Source: an uncultured Pseudoxanthomonas sp. (GTDB lineage: Bacteria > Pseudomonadota > Gammaproteobacteria > Xanthomonadales > Xanthomonadaceae). Taken from it: a stretch of DNA of 64,000 nucleotides. The notes beneath the pieces are model-generated. The model was not told the origin of the DNA. It saw nothing but the letters and a program-made list of their open reading frames with translations, and searched no databases. The position numbers were made by a program, and so were the translations under genes. Shown piece by piece: positions 34,912-44,484 of this stretch. The stretch is from positions 20,561 to 84,560 of the forward strand of contig NZ_CAMPJD010000012.1 in the NCBI RefSeq assembly GCF_946886695.1, given 5' to 3'. The first letter of the stretch is position 1, and every line of letters begins with the position of its first letter.

Positions 34912-35606
34912 CGGATCGGGACGTCGTAGGCGGTCTTGGGGGAGGGTTCGGGGCGGAAGGTGAAGTGCCACCATTCCATCGGATAATTATGGAACCCATG
35001 CCGCGCCATCGCCTGCAGCAATTGGTCGCGGTTGCGTCGCTGCTCGTCGTCCAGTTGCGGATGCGCGGTATTGGCGCGCGGATCGAAGAAATCGAACGGC
35101 GTACCCATGTCCAGTTCCGTACACGCGCCGCCGCCACAGCGCACCAGCGTCAGGTCCAGCGTCGCGCCCCGGCTGTGCCCGGAGGTTTCGGCAATGTAGC
35201 CATCGAGCAGGCGCGCCTTGTCCAGGTTCGGGTAATACGCCGCCTTGGTGCGCTGATCGGCGGGGTCGCGTGCCCAGGCGACGAAGTGCTTCACCGCGCG
35301 TACCGGGCGATAGCAGTCGAACACCTTCAGCGAAAGGCCTTCGTGCTGCACGTCCTGCTGCACGCGGGCGAGCGCCTGCGCGACCGGCGCCAGCAGCAGG
35401 CACTTGGGCGCCTCGTAACCGGCGACCGGCGCGCCCACGAAATTGTCCTTGCCCGCATAGCGGATTTCCTGCTGCAGACCGGGCACGACCGTCGCCGCAT
35501 CGACCAGGTCCGCCTGCGCCGCTTCCTGTGCCGGAGACACCTGCACGCCCGGCGCGGAAGCGCAGGCGCCGAGCAACGGAAGCGTACTCAACAGGAGCAG
35601 CACCAT
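34908..35606 (-). CDS. D-alanyl-D-alanine dipeptidase (VanX/DdpX type), lipoprotein
   Basis: The 232-residue protein has a lipobox (LLGAC, C15) and the M15D domain. Zinc ligands and catalytic residues are visible: H144 in SGHSRGATLD with D151, then E211 and H214 in EWWHF, and R100 in FDCYRPVRA. These enzymes hydrolyse D-Ala-D-Ala. It is exported here, whereas the resistance enzyme VanX is cytoplasmic, so recycling of peptidoglycan peptides is the likely job. A GTG at 35615, adding MRG, is an alternative start that gives a better signal peptide n-region. It starts next to the serine hydrolase stop and is coupled to dadA. Confidence 0.9.
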   Translation of the reverse strand: MVLLLLSTLPLLGACASAPGVQVSPAQEAAQADLVDAATVVPGLQQEIRYAGKDNFVGAPVAGYEAPKCLLLAPVAQALARVQQDVQHEGLSLKVFDCYRPVRAVKHFVAWARDPADQRTKAAYYPNLDKARLLDGYIAETSGHSRGATLDLTLVRCGGGACTELDMGTPFDFFDPRANTAHPQLDDEQRRNRDQLLQAMARHGFHNYPMEWWHFTFRPEPSPKTAYDVPIR

Positions 35607-35616
35607 GCCTCGCACG

Positions 35617-37161
35617 TCAGCGGCAGGCCTGCGTGCGGTGGAAATCGAGATCGGCATAGTCGTAGCTGAAGTCTGCTTCGGGATCGACGTGCGACAGTTT
35701 GAGCCCGGCATCGCTGCCGGCCTGGGCTGGGGCGAAGTGAAGCCAAGGCTCGGCATCCACGCTGTCTTCATCCCAATCCACCAACCAGCGCTCGTCCACC
35801 CGCATCACGGTGCCCGTGAGCATGGGTGAGCGCGCCGCGGAAAAGCGCACGCGATCGCCTGTCGCACACAAGGTCACCTCACCGAACCATGGATCGCGGT
35901 AATGTCCCATCCACGGCGCCATCGCGCGCGCCGTTGCGCGCGTGCGATGCCCCGTGTCGGGCTTGGGCCTGGTGGCCCGCTCACCGGTGCGCTCCTTGTC
36001 CAGCAGCGCCGCATAGTGCGCGACGGTGGGCGATGTCCCTGGCGCGGTGAAGTGCTTGGTGAGCACCTGTCCCAGCACCGTCCGCGCGGCCTCGCCTTCG
36101 CCATTGATCAGGATGACGATGCCGATGCGCTGGTCCGGCAGCAGGATCACCGACGAATACATGCCCGCCAGCGTCCCGGTATGCGCGACCTTCCAGATCC
36201 CATCGACATCGGACAGGCGCCAGCCGTAGCCGTAAGCGGAGAAATGGCTGTTGTCCCAGGCACGCATGCGCGCGTTCACCGGCATCGGCATGTGCGCGCT
36301 CCACACGGCCTTGCGCTGCGCGGGCGACAACCACGCCGGGGTGCGCTCCGGTGACAGCCACATATCCATCCAGACCAGCATGTCGCCGAGGCTGCAGCGG
36401 ATGCCGCCAGCCGCCATCGAAGTGACATCCGGCACCACATCGGCATCTTCGCGGATCACGCGATTGCCCTGCGCGGTGCGCATGTGCGGTTGCGCCACGT
36501 TGCCGACCTGCACGCGGTTCCACTCGCCCACCTGGCAGCGGTGCATGCCGAGGGGCTGGAACAGTTCCCGCTTCACCAATGCTTCGTAAGGGGCGCCACC
36601 CGCCGCGGCCGCGACCTCTCCGGCGACGACGTAGAGCAGGTTGTCGTAAGCGTAGTTGGCTCGGAAGCTGTGCGTCGGCTTCAGGTGCGCCAAGCCGGCG
36701 ATGATGTCCGCGCGAGTGAACTGATTCGGCTCCGGCCACAGCATCAGATCGCCGGCACCCAGGCCCAGCCCGCTATTGTGGATCAGCAGGTCGCGCACCT
36801 GCATCTGTTGCGTGACCCACGGATCGTGCATGCGGAACTGCGGCAGGTACTTCGTAACCGGGTCGTCCCACTTCAGCTTGCCCGCGTCGACCAGGCGCGC
36901 CAGCACGCCCGCCGTCATCGCCTTGCTGTTGGAGGCGATCTTGAACAGCGTGTCGTTGTCGATCTTCTCACCGCTGCCGGCGCGTACCTCGCCCAGCGTG
37001 CGGGTGTAGACGATCTTGCCGTCTTCGATGACCCCTACCGCCAGGCCGGGCAGCCGGTAGTGCTCGAAGGTCTGCTCCACTGCTTCATCGAAGGTTTCGT
37101 TGCCGGGCGCAGCATGCGCGAGCGGCACGACCAGGGCGAGACAGACGAGGAGATGTTTCAT
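35617..37161 (-). CDS. Serine hydrolase (beta-lactamase class C / D-aminopeptidase-like), exported
   Basis: The 514-residue protein has a signal peptide ending in AHAA and a class C beta-lactamase fold. The catalytic SxxK is S77-N-S-K80, the YxN motif is Y172-D-N174 and the third motif is HTG. A C-terminal beta-barrel-like domain (from about residue 395) follows, as in D-aminopeptidases and DUF3471 proteins. Relatives include D-amino acid esterases, D-aminopeptidases and DD-carboxypeptidases. Its neighbours (D-Ala-D-Ala dipeptidase, D-amino acid dehydrogenase, TonB receptor) favour a role in peptidoglycan peptides rather than antibiotic resistance. The exact substrate is unknown. Confidence 0.87.
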   Translation of the reverse strand: MKHLLVCLALVVPLAHAAPGNETFDEAVEQTFEHYRLPGLAVGVIEDGKIVYTRTLGEVRAGSGEKIDNDTLFKIASNSKAMTAGVLARLVDAGKLKWDDPVTKYLPQFRMHDPWVTQQMQVRDLLIHNSGLGLGAGDLMLWPEPNQFTRADIIAGLAHLKPTHSFRANYAYDNLLYVVAGEVAAAAGGAPYEALVKRELFQPLGMHRCQVGEWNRVQVGNVAQPHMRTAQGNRVIREDADVVPDVTSMAAGGIRCSLGDMLVWMDMWLSPERTPAWLSPAQRKAVWSAHMPMPVNARMRAWDNSHFSAYGYGWRLSDVDGIWKVAHTGTLAGMYSSVILLPDQRIGIVILINGEGEAARTVLGQVLTKHFTAPGTSPTVAHYAALLDKERTGERATRPKPDTGHRTRATARAMAPWMGHYRDPWFGEVTLCATGDRVRFSAARSPMLTGTVMRVDERWLVDWDEDSVDAEPWLHFAPAQAGSDAGLKLSHVDPEADFSYDYADLDFHRTQACR

Positions 37162-37274
37162 GGCGTGACTCAGGGCTCCGCGGAATCGCAGGCGAGGCGT
37201 CCCGCATGCGGGCGGGCCGCCACCGACAAGCCGGCGACGGCCCGAACCTTCAGATGGTCCGATAGCGGATCAGG

Positions 37275-40160
37275 TCAGTCGAACTTGTACTCGACCATCA
37301 ACGCGAACGAACGACCGCGCGGATCGGCGACACGCGGCTCCCAGGCGGCGCCGGAAGCGAAATCGTTCTGGTGCGCGGTGAACGGAGGATCCTCGTTGAG
37401 CAGGTTGCGCACGACGAGGGTGAACTTGGCATTCTCCAGGCCGGTCCAGCCCACGCTGTAGTTGTAGGTGATGTAGTCGTCCACATCCGGATTCCAGTCT
37501 TCCGGAATGTAGCTGCCGTTCCTCACGCTGACCGGCAACTCGTCCTTGTAGCCGTCACGGTAGATCTGGGTCAGCGTATGCGACCAGTCGCCCTTCGCCC
37601 AACTGAAGCCAAGCGTGTGCTTCCACTTCAGCGGCAGGCTGTAGTAGCGGACATACTTGCCCACCAGGTTGTCGCCGTAGGGCGAGCTCTCCAGCGCCTT
37701 CTCCTGGAAACTGTCGATGTAGCTGCCGTTGAGGTTGACCCGCCACGTGCCGCCGGCCAGTTCGCCGGTCAGGTTGGCGTCCACTTCCACGCCGCTGATC
37801 AGCGTGCCGCCCGAGTTGATGAAGCGGCGGTCGATCGCCACCACTTCGCCGCTGGCGTCGCGGATCCAGTTGTCGACGAAGAGATCGTAGTTGGCGATCA
37901 GGGTCGCCTGGTTGGGCGTGCGGATGGTGTTGGTGCGCTCGATCTCCCACCAGTCCAGGCTGATGTTGAAGCGATCATTGGGCGCGAACACCACGCCGAA
38001 GCTCTTCTGGTCGGACGTTTCCGGCTGCAGGTCGGCCTTGCCGCCCGTGAAGATGGCGGGCTGGATGGCTTCGCAGCCCGGCACTGCGGGATTTGCCGCG
38101 CCGCCGGGACAGGTTGCCGGGTCGGCCAGGTCGAAGCCGGTGTACGGGCTTTCGGTCACACCGCTGAACAGCTTCGTGAACTCGGGAACCTTGAAGCCTT
38201 CGCTGATGGCGCCACGGAATGCAAGCGAATCGATCGGCTGCCACTTGAACGAGAACTTCGGATTGACCGTGCTGCCGAAGCCGTCGTAATCGTCGCGGCG
38301 CACGGCCAGGCTCACTTCCAGGCTATCCAGTACCGGCAGGAAGGCTTCCGCATAGACCGCCTTCACATCGCGCTGCACCTTGGGCAGGTTGTTGGTCGCA
38401 TCGAACGGCGCACCGAAGATGTAGCTGTTGTCCAGCACGATGCCGTCCGAAGTCGAGCCGAACTCGAACTCCTCGCGACGCAGGTCCACGCCGACCGCCG
38501 CCATCACCTCACCACCCCAGAGGTTGAAACCCAGTCCACCGGAGAACGCCGCATCCAGCGTCGTGACCGTGGACTCGCCGCCGTACAGGCGGACGCCCGC
38601 CGCCGACGCGGCCTGCAACGCTGCAACGCCCGCCGGATCGTGCTGCTGGCCGGGCATCAGGAAGGGATTGAGCAGGCCACTGCCCAGCACCGCCTTGAAA
38701 GCCGGGGTGAAGTAATAGCCGGTGCCCAGCACCGACTCGGCCTCGCTTGAGGCGCGCGACAGACCGATATCGTAGTCCCAGCTGCCCAGGGTGCCATCGA
38801 AGCCCACCAGGAAACGGTATGCCTTGGTGGTGGTCTCGATCTGGCGGGGTCCGCAGATCTCGCAGCGCCAGCGATAGGGGATCGGGTTGCCGTAGACGAG
38901 GTTGGCTGGGCCGAAGTAGCTGGCCAGCGCGTTGTAGATCATGTCGTACGTGGCCTGCGTATTCGCATTCATTGGGTACCAGGTGCTGGGCCCCAACGCA
39001 GAGGCCGCCGTCGATGTGCTGGACGTGATCTGCTGCGCTTCGAACTGGCGGTTGGATTCCGAACGCGACGCCATCGCCTCGGCATAGAAACGGTGGTTGT
39101 CACTGATCTTGAAGGTGGCCCGGCCCAGGGCCTGGAGGCTTTCCTGTGGCTGTTGCATCACCTGCGCAGCCGGGTAGTCCCAGGCGCAGGCGTACTTGGA
39201 GTTCGCTACGCCCCACAACCGATAGGCATACGGGCCCATCATGTCGCCGCCGGCTTCGCAGCCTGCCGCACCCGGCAGGTTGAGGATGTTGATCAGACCC
39301 TGATCGCCACCGCCGTCAGGATCGGCCAACGTACCGGTGATCAGGCCGCCGGCCACATTGGTCACGGTGGCGAACGGCGTGCCGCGCGTGTCGGGCGACA
39401 GGCCACGGTTCGGTTGGAAGGTATTGGAGAAGTCACGATCACTGCCAAGCAGGATCTCGTTCTCGCGATAGTTCATCGTGCCCCAGACATTCCAGCCGTC
39501 GGTGTCGATGTCGCCCATGCCACCCAGCACGCTGTAGGTGAAGATGTTGCCGCCACCTTCCTGGGTCATGTCGAACCCGGCATTGACCGTGATGCCTTGA
39601 TAGTCGCTGCGGGTGATGAAATTGATGACGCCGCCGATGGCATCGGTGCCGTAGACGGCGGACGCACCATCGCGCAGCACTTCGACGCGGTCGATGGCGG
39701 CGAAGGGAATGGAATTCAGGTCGACCGCCTGGCCACGCAGGCCGTGGGTGGCGACGCGCCGGCCATTCAGCAACACCAGCGTGGCGTCCGCACCCTGGCC
39801 ACGCAGGTTTGCGCCGGACACGCCATTGTTGCCGCGCAGATCCGCCGGCGCGATGCCCGCGTTCGAGGCAAGACTGTCCGAGCCGTTGCTGGCGATGTTG
39901 AGGAACTGCAGCAGCTGTTCCGCCGAGGTGATGCCCTGCGCCTCGATCTCCGCCTTCTGGATGATGGTGACGGGCAGCGCGGCTTCCACGTCCGTGCGCT
40001 TGATGCGCGACCCGGTGACGGTGACGGTGTCCAAGGTGCGCGCGCCGCCTTCCTGGGCGGGTGCTGCATCCTGTGCAAGGCCGACCGCGGGAAGGGCGAG
40101 TCCCAGCACGATGGCGGCGGCGAGATGGCTCGGCTTGAGCGGATGGGATCGAACGGGCAT
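37275..40160 (-). CDS. TonB-dependent receptor
   Basis: The 961-residue protein has a signal peptide ending in GLAQ and a TonB box-like segment (TLDTVTVTGSRI). A plug domain follows with LRGQGADATLVLLNGRRV, VEVLRDGASAVYGTDAIGGVINF. The rest is a 22-strand barrel that ends in ALMVEYKFD. Such receptors import large substrates across the outer membrane using TonB energy. Substrate is inferred from context as peptidoglycan fragments or peptides. The start at ATG 40160 follows the MPVRSHPLKP signal peptide. Its predicted promoter at 40456-40529 leaves a leader of about 290 bases. Downstream are the serine hydrolase, dipeptidase and DadA-like genes. Confidence 0.93.
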   Translation of the reverse strand: MPVRSHPLKPSHLAAAIVLGLALPAVGLAQDAAPAQEGGARTLDTVTVTGSRIKRTDVEAALPVTIIQKAEIEAQGITSAEQLLQFLNIASNGSDSLASNAGIAPADLRGNNGVSGANLRGQGADATLVLLNGRRVATHGLRGQAVDLNSIPFAAIDRVEVLRDGASAVYGTDAIGGVINFITRSDYQGITVNAGFDMTQEGGGNIFTYSVLGGMGDIDTDGWNVWGTMNYRENEILLGSDRDFSNTFQPNRGLSPDTRGTPFATVTNVAGGLITGTLADPDGGGDQGLINILNLPGAAGCEAGGDMMGPYAYRLWGVANSKYACAWDYPAAQVMQQPQESLQALGRATFKISDNHRFYAEAMASRSESNRQFEAQQITSSTSTAASALGPSTWYPMNANTQATYDMIYNALASYFGPANLVYGNPIPYRWRCEICGPRQIETTTKAYRFLVGFDGTLGSWDYDIGLSRASSEAESVLGTGYYFTPAFKAVLGSGLLNPFLMPGQQHDPAGVAALQAASAAGVRLYGGESTVTTLDAAFSGGLGFNLWGGEVMAAVGVDLRREEFEFGSTSDGIVLDNSYIFGAPFDATNNLPKVQRDVKAVYAEAFLPVLDSLEVSLAVRRDDYDGFGSTVNPKFSFKWQPIDSLAFRGAISEGFKVPEFTKLFSGVTESPYTGFDLADPATCPGGAANPAVPGCEAIQPAIFTGGKADLQPETSDQKSFGVVFAPNDRFNISLDWWEIERTNTIRTPNQATLIANYDLFVDNWIRDASGEVVAIDRRFINSGGTLISGVEVDANLTGELAGGTWRVNLNGSYIDSFQEKALESSPYGDNLVGKYVRYYSLPLKWKHTLGFSWAKGDWSHTLTQIYRDGYKDELPVSVRNGSYIPEDWNPDVDDYITYNYSVGWTGLENAKFTLVVRNLLNEDPPFTAHQNDFASGAAWEPRVADPRGRSFALMVEYKFD

Positions 40161-40455
40161 GCGGAATCTCCTGGATGAAAGAACGCTGCAATACGCGGCC
40201 ACTACTCTGTCGCTGCGATGCGCCAAGCGTTGTTCCAGGGGAGTCCGGTCGTCATCGCGCGGCATCCGCGCTGGACGCGACGGATGCCTTGCCTGCCATC
40301 TCCCCGGAGCGCACGAATCCCCACTGGCGCCTTCCGGCGCATCCGTCCCGGATGCGCACCGCAGTACGTTGTCTGATTGCTCGGATGTGCGCCGGCACCC
40401 CGCCGACACCCGTGTACGGACGATACCGCCGTCCGTCACAAAACCCTTGTACATC
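40161..40455 (-). other. Long untranslated leader of the TonB receptor gene
   Basis: No gene is seen between the predicted promoter and the receptor start. On the minus strand it includes two inverted segments of GGACGG/CCGTCC and GCGCATCCG/CGGATGCGC type that could fold. Possible roles, such as RNA-level control, are speculation. Confidence 0.45.
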
Positions 40456-40529
40456 CGTGTAGCACGCCACTTGGGACGAGTCAATAAATTATTCTTGTTG
40501 CGCAGAAAAACGGACTTGAATATTCCTAC
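40456..40529 (-). promoter_or_regulatory. Predicted promoter A with two-part upstream element
   Basis: On the minus strand, TTGACT (40479-40484) and TACACG (40456-40461) are 17 bases apart. The upstream element is plus-strand GTCAATAAATTATTCTTG (40480-40497), 21 bases, then AATATTCCTAC (40519-40529). The same two blocks with one mismatch each and the same spacing occur at 46057-46106. The core AATAAATTATT is palindromic around its centre. The element begins at the base next to the amiD-like stop codon. Confidence 0.7.
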
Positions 40530-41306
40530 TCAGGGCGACGCCGTACCCGTCGGGATTGCGGGCTCCCGGTAGGTCAGGGCATGCAGAATGCGCAGGTCCT
40601 CCGCGTCCAGTTCGGTTCCCTCGATGCCACGGAAGCGGTGATGGAACGCGCGTACGGTGGAACCCCGATCCTCGACGGAGTAGCCGACCGCTTGCAGTGC
40701 GAGCCAGGGGTCGAATCCTGCGGGAGGGTCGCCCGCTCCGTCGACGGGCCAGATGCCGAAGCCGGCGTCGTACAAGCGCTTCCACGGAAATAGCGGGCCC
40801 GGATCGATCTTGCGCGATGGCGCGAGATCCGAGTGACCGATGATCTGGCTCGGCGGGATGCGAAGACGTTGCGTCAGGTCGCGCAGCAGCGCCACCAGGT
40901 TGTCGATCTGCGCATCGGGAAAGGGGCTCTTGCCGTCGTTGTCGATTTCGATCCCGATCGAGGCATTGTTGACGTCGGTGATCGCTCCCCAACGCCCGGC
41001 GCCGGCGTGCCACGCGCGCTGGGAATCCTTGACCAGCTGGTAGACCTTGCCGTCCTTGCCCACCAGATAGTGCGAACTCACGCGCCCACCGCTGTTTCGG
41101 CTGCGCAGCGTATCCAGCGACTGTTCGACCGAATCCTGCTCGGTGTAGTGCAGCACGATGACCACCGGGCGCCGCTCATCGAAGTTCTTCGAGGGCACCC
41201 AGGTGGCGAGCGGGTTGCGCGGGCCGGTATGCGCGCAGCCGCCCAACAGCATGATCAGCAGCAGCATGGCGACGCTGCGTCGCAGGGAGAAGGAAAGCAT
41301 CGTCAT
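40530..41306 (-). CDS. AmiD-like N-acetylmuramoyl-L-alanine amidase, lipoprotein
   Basis: The 258-residue protein has a lipobox LLGGC (C24) and an Amidase_2 domain with zinc ligands H53 (VLHYT), H158 (GHSD) and D168 (RKIDPGPLFPW), and the acidic E120 in IGIEIDN. AmiD cuts the bond between MurNAc and L-Ala, freeing stem peptides from muropeptides, including anhydro-muropeptides. The lipoprotein anchor places it in the outer membrane as in E. coli AmiD. The ATG at 41306 follows GAGG. A strong terminator separates it from the upstream receptor gene. Confidence 0.9.
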   Translation of the reverse strand: MTMLSFSLRRSVAMLLLIMLLGGCAHTGPRNPLATWVPSKNFDERRPVVIVLHYTEQDSVEQSLDTLRSRNSGGRVSSHYLVGKDGKVYQLVKDSQRAWHAGAGRWGAITDVNNASIGIEIDNDGKSPFPDAQIDNLVALLRDLTQRLRIPPSQIIGHSDLAPSRKIDPGPLFPWKRLYDAGFGIWPVDGAGDPPAGFDPWLALQAVGYSVEDRGSTVRAFHHRFRGIEGTELDAEDLRILHALTYREPAIPTGTASP

Positions 41307-41379
41307 GTCGGAGACCTCGCGATGGACGTAACTACAGGAATAGCACGGACCGCGCTGGCGCGTGGCCGTGCCGCGGGCA

Positions 41380-41407
41380 AAGAAAGGCCTGCCGCGAACG
41401 GCAGGCC
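41380..41407 (-). terminator. Rho-independent terminator after the Oar-like receptor gene
   Basis: On the minus strand, GGCCTGCCG-TTCG-CGGCAGGCC is followed by TTTCTTT. The stem is perfect over 9 bp with a stable TTCG loop. The amidase gene downstream therefore needs readthrough or its own promoter. Confidence 0.88.
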
Positions 41408-41445
41408 ATGGGAGAGACACAGCTTCGACCGTATGCGCTGCGCGA

Positions 41446-44433
41446 TTAGAAGTTCCACGTCACCACGAGCTGGGTGTAGCGTGGCGACTGCCACACGGTG
41501 CCCTGTCCGAAATGGGGCATCTGTGTTCCCGGCGTGCTTTCATAACGGGAATGCACGTTGACCACCGTCTGCCGATTCAGCAGGTTGTACACGGAGAGGC
41601 GGGCCTTGAGATCGATACCGTCCACCGGCAGGGTCCAGGTGACATTGGCGCCCAGATCGTAGACCCAGGGCATGCGGCCGAAAGCACCGCGCTCGGAATA
41701 CACCAGCTCGCGCGTGGCCCAGTTGGAGCAGTTGGCCACGCACAACCAGCCCGAACCACCGCCACTGAACTCGCCAGGCCCGCCCGCCGAACGGTTATCG
41801 TTCGGCCAAACCACGCCATACGCGGTGATGGGTCCGCCCGAGCGCGCGGAGAACGTGCTGCCGAACGACCATTGCTCGCTGAGCTTGTAGCTGCCCCGGA
41901 GCTTGATCTGGTGACGGGAATCGTTGAAGAGCACGCCGTAGCGCTCGTTGACGGCCGGATGATCGTAGTACTGAACCAGATTCGTGTCGGCGTAGCCGGT
42001 ATCCGAATTCACCGGGCCTTCCATGTTTCCCTCTGACTTGGACCAGAGATAGCTGGCGTTGAACGCCCACTTGTCGTCCCACGCGCGGTCAAGCTGGAAC
42101 TCCACCGCCTTGTAGGTGCGCTTGGGCTTCTTGTATCCCATGATCGCGCCACTGCCGGATGCGATGTAGCCGTCCTGTGAAGAGTCGAACGTGACCCAGT
42201 CGCTGGTGGTGGGGCACCACAAGGTGGTCGTTTCACCGGGATTGATGATCGGCCAGTCACCGGAGTACCAGGGACAGCCCTCCACGTGGTTGATACGTGC
42301 ATCCTCGACCGCACGCGTCATGCGGCGGTACGTGGCATTGACGCCGTACGACCATGCCTGGTTGATCGCCTGCTGGAAGCCCAGGATGAATTCGTCCTGG
42401 AAGACCATCTTCAGATCTTTCGCAACGGCGGTGCGGAAGTCCTCAGGCGCAGGCACATTGTTAGATGTATTCACCGGACCGATCTGCTGGCCAAGGATAG
42501 GCAGGAGGTAGGTTCCTGCCACTGGATGCTCCATCTGGATCCAGCCATCGAGCACGTAGTAGGTGTGTTCGTCGGTGCTGCCCGCGAAGTAGTCGGCCAG
42601 CTTGTTGGTCAGAGGCAGGTAGTAGCGACCCGCATTGCCGAAGAACTTGGTCGAACCATCGCCTTTCATGTCCCAGCTGAACCCGACGCGCGGCGCGATC
42701 ATGTCGGAGAAGTCGGCCTTGGCGAAGGTCACGCCGGAAGCGTACTTGTTGTGGAACTTGTCCGCACGCAACCCGAGATTCAGCAACAGATTGGGCGTGA
42801 CGCTCCAGTTGTCTTCGATGTAGATCGCTTGCGCTTCGGTGGTGACGGGCGTCCCCGTGATGTAGCGACGAGCATCGACAATGGCGGTGGTGCCCGCCGG
42901 AATTACCGTACCGTTGAGGGGACTGCCCGCGTTGGCGGCCTGCACCTGGTAGCTGATGCCGTCGTTGGGGTAACGCACCGCGCTGTTCGAGTCCATGACC
43001 TCCTGGTCAAGGCCGAAGCGAAGCAGGTGATCCCCAAGGGACCATTCGAAGTCGAGACGTGCCGCCTCGCGCTTGTCCTCGCGGTCACTGATGCCAACGT
43101 CGGTGGGGTGGCAACCTTCGAATACCGTTTCCTGGCCGAACCGGGAGGTGTAGCTTCCTGATCGCGTCACGATGCTGCAGTCCGGATCCTGATTGCTGCT
43201 ATTGGATGCGCTGCGTTCGTTCACGCCGTACATCGCCTTGGCCGTGAAGCTGTCGCTGAAATGGCCGGTGTAGGTGAGCGACCAGTTATCGCCGCCGGAA
43301 CCCGCAACGCTGTCGCCCTTCAGCCTATCCTTCGTGCCTGTGTTCCACGTGTACTGATAAATGTCGGTCGTCGATTCGCTTTTGTCTGAGAAGGCCAACA
43401 ACTCGAGCGAATGGTCGTCGTTGATGCGCCAGTCAAACTTGGCGCCCCAGAAGTCGTTGTCGCCCTGAGTGATGAAGGCAGCATTACTGTCGTAGTCCTG
43501 CGGGCTGCTGTCGCGCTTCTCGTACATGGCGAAGAAGAACAACTTGTCCTGCACGATCGCGCCCGACGCCCAGACGTTCGCCTTGTAGAATGAGCTCGTA
43601 TCGCGACTGGTTCGATTGCGTTCGTCGAGGGAACCGTCGCGATGGTAATGGTCATCTTTCGACGCTTCCCAGGCGGACGGCTCCAGGGTTACCTCGGCGC
43701 CGGCGCGGAACTCGTTGCTGCCCGAACGTGTTACCGCGTTGATGACGCCGCCGGTGCTGCGTCCGAACTCAGCCGAATAGCCACCCGTCTTGACCTGGAA
43801 CTCCTCGTAGAAGCCGAAAGGTACCGAAGAGAAGCCCTGGCGACGGTACGGATCGGTGACGTTGAGGCCGTTGATGTAGACGGCGTTTTCCGCGACGGAT
43901 GAACCGCCGAATGAAAGACCTCCGAACGTGGCGCCGGAATTAATCACGCCGGGCGCCAACAGTGCGACGGAACTGAGGCTTTGGTCGACGGGAAGTCTTG
44001 AGAGTTCCTGCCGGTTGATGTTCGTCGCCGACTCCGTCGAACGCACGTCCACGCGGTTGACCACGCGCGAACCCACCACCTGCACGGCGTTGAGGTTCAC
44101 CAAGCCGCCGTCGCTGCCCAGGTTGACGGTGGTGGTGCCGCCCAGCGCGACGTTGACGGCCACGGCGTCGCCCACGTCCTCGCCGTTGCGCTTGACCTGC
44201 AGCTGGTAGTCGCCCACCGGCAGCTGGCTCAGGCGGTAGCCGCCGTCGCCGCCCACCGTCACCGAGCGCGTCGCGCCCGTGGCGGTGTTGGTGATCATGA
44301 TTTGGTCGCCCGCGCTCGCACGGCCTGCGACCGCACCGGTCACGCTCTGCGCCATCGCCAGGGGCGCCATCGACGCCAGGCAGGCGCCCAACGCCATGCC
44401 CAGTGCCGCCTTCTTCAGAACCTTGCCTTTCAT
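41446..44433 (-). CDS. Oar-like TonB-dependent receptor with carboxypeptidase-regulatory domain
   Basis: The 995-residue protein has a signal peptide ending in AMAQ and an N-terminal carboxypeptidase regulatory-like/CNA-B domain (about 30-110, GGYRLSQLPVGDYQLQVKRNG). Then comes a plug (SLSSVALLAPGV, VYINGLNVTDPY, TGGYSAEFGRSTGGVINAVT) and a barrel that ends LVVTWNF. This is the architecture of Oar/CarO-type receptors, many of which take up peptides or act in protein export. AGGAGAG precedes the ATG at 44433. It follows the transglutaminase-like gene by 51 bases and is probably co-transcribed. A terminator follows. Confidence 0.92.
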   Translation of the reverse strand: MKGKVLKKAALGMALGACLASMAPLAMAQSVTGAVAGRASAGDQIMITNTATGATRSVTVGGDGGYRLSQLPVGDYQLQVKRNGEDVGDAVAVNVALGGTTTVNLGSDGGLVNLNAVQVVGSRVVNRVDVRSTESATNINRQELSRLPVDQSLSSVALLAPGVINSGATFGGLSFGGSSVAENAVYINGLNVTDPYRRQGFSSVPFGFYEEFQVKTGGYSAEFGRSTGGVINAVTRSGSNEFRAGAEVTLEPSAWEASKDDHYHRDGSLDERNRTSRDTSSFYKANVWASGAIVQDKLFFFAMYEKRDSSPQDYDSNAAFITQGDNDFWGAKFDWRINDDHSLELLAFSDKSESTTDIYQYTWNTGTKDRLKGDSVAGSGGDNWSLTYTGHFSDSFTAKAMYGVNERSASNSSNQDPDCSIVTRSGSYTSRFGQETVFEGCHPTDVGISDREDKREAARLDFEWSLGDHLLRFGLDQEVMDSNSAVRYPNDGISYQVQAANAGSPLNGTVIPAGTTAIVDARRYITGTPVTTEAQAIYIEDNWSVTPNLLLNLGLRADKFHNKYASGVTFAKADFSDMIAPRVGFSWDMKGDGSTKFFGNAGRYYLPLTNKLADYFAGSTDEHTYYVLDGWIQMEHPVAGTYLLPILGQQIGPVNTSNNVPAPEDFRTAVAKDLKMVFQDEFILGFQQAINQAWSYGVNATYRRMTRAVEDARINHVEGCPWYSGDWPIINPGETTTLWCPTTSDWVTFDSSQDGYIASGSGAIMGYKKPKRTYKAVEFQLDRAWDDKWAFNASYLWSKSEGNMEGPVNSDTGYADTNLVQYYDHPAVNERYGVLFNDSRHQIKLRGSYKLSEQWSFGSTFSARSGGPITAYGVVWPNDNRSAGGPGEFSGGGSGWLCVANCSNWATRELVYSERGAFGRMPWVYDLGANVTWTLPVDGIDLKARLSVYNLLNRQTVVNVHSRYESTPGTQMPHFGQGTVWQSPRYTQLVVTWNF

Positions 44434-44484
44434 CCCCGCTCTCTCCTGCTAAAGATGGTGTTGAATCGTGTGGTGGTGGTGCGA

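Noticed and set aside
34908..35606. Glycopeptide resistance (VanX) function
   Set aside because: No VanH, VanA or VanS/R homologues are nearby, and the protein has a lipoprotein signal. A recycling or scavenging role fits better.
35617..37161. AmpC beta-lactamase for antibiotic resistance
   Set aside because: Although the fold and the SxxK motif are shared, the C-terminal extra domain and the operon context are those of D-peptide hydrolases. No ampR lies next to it.
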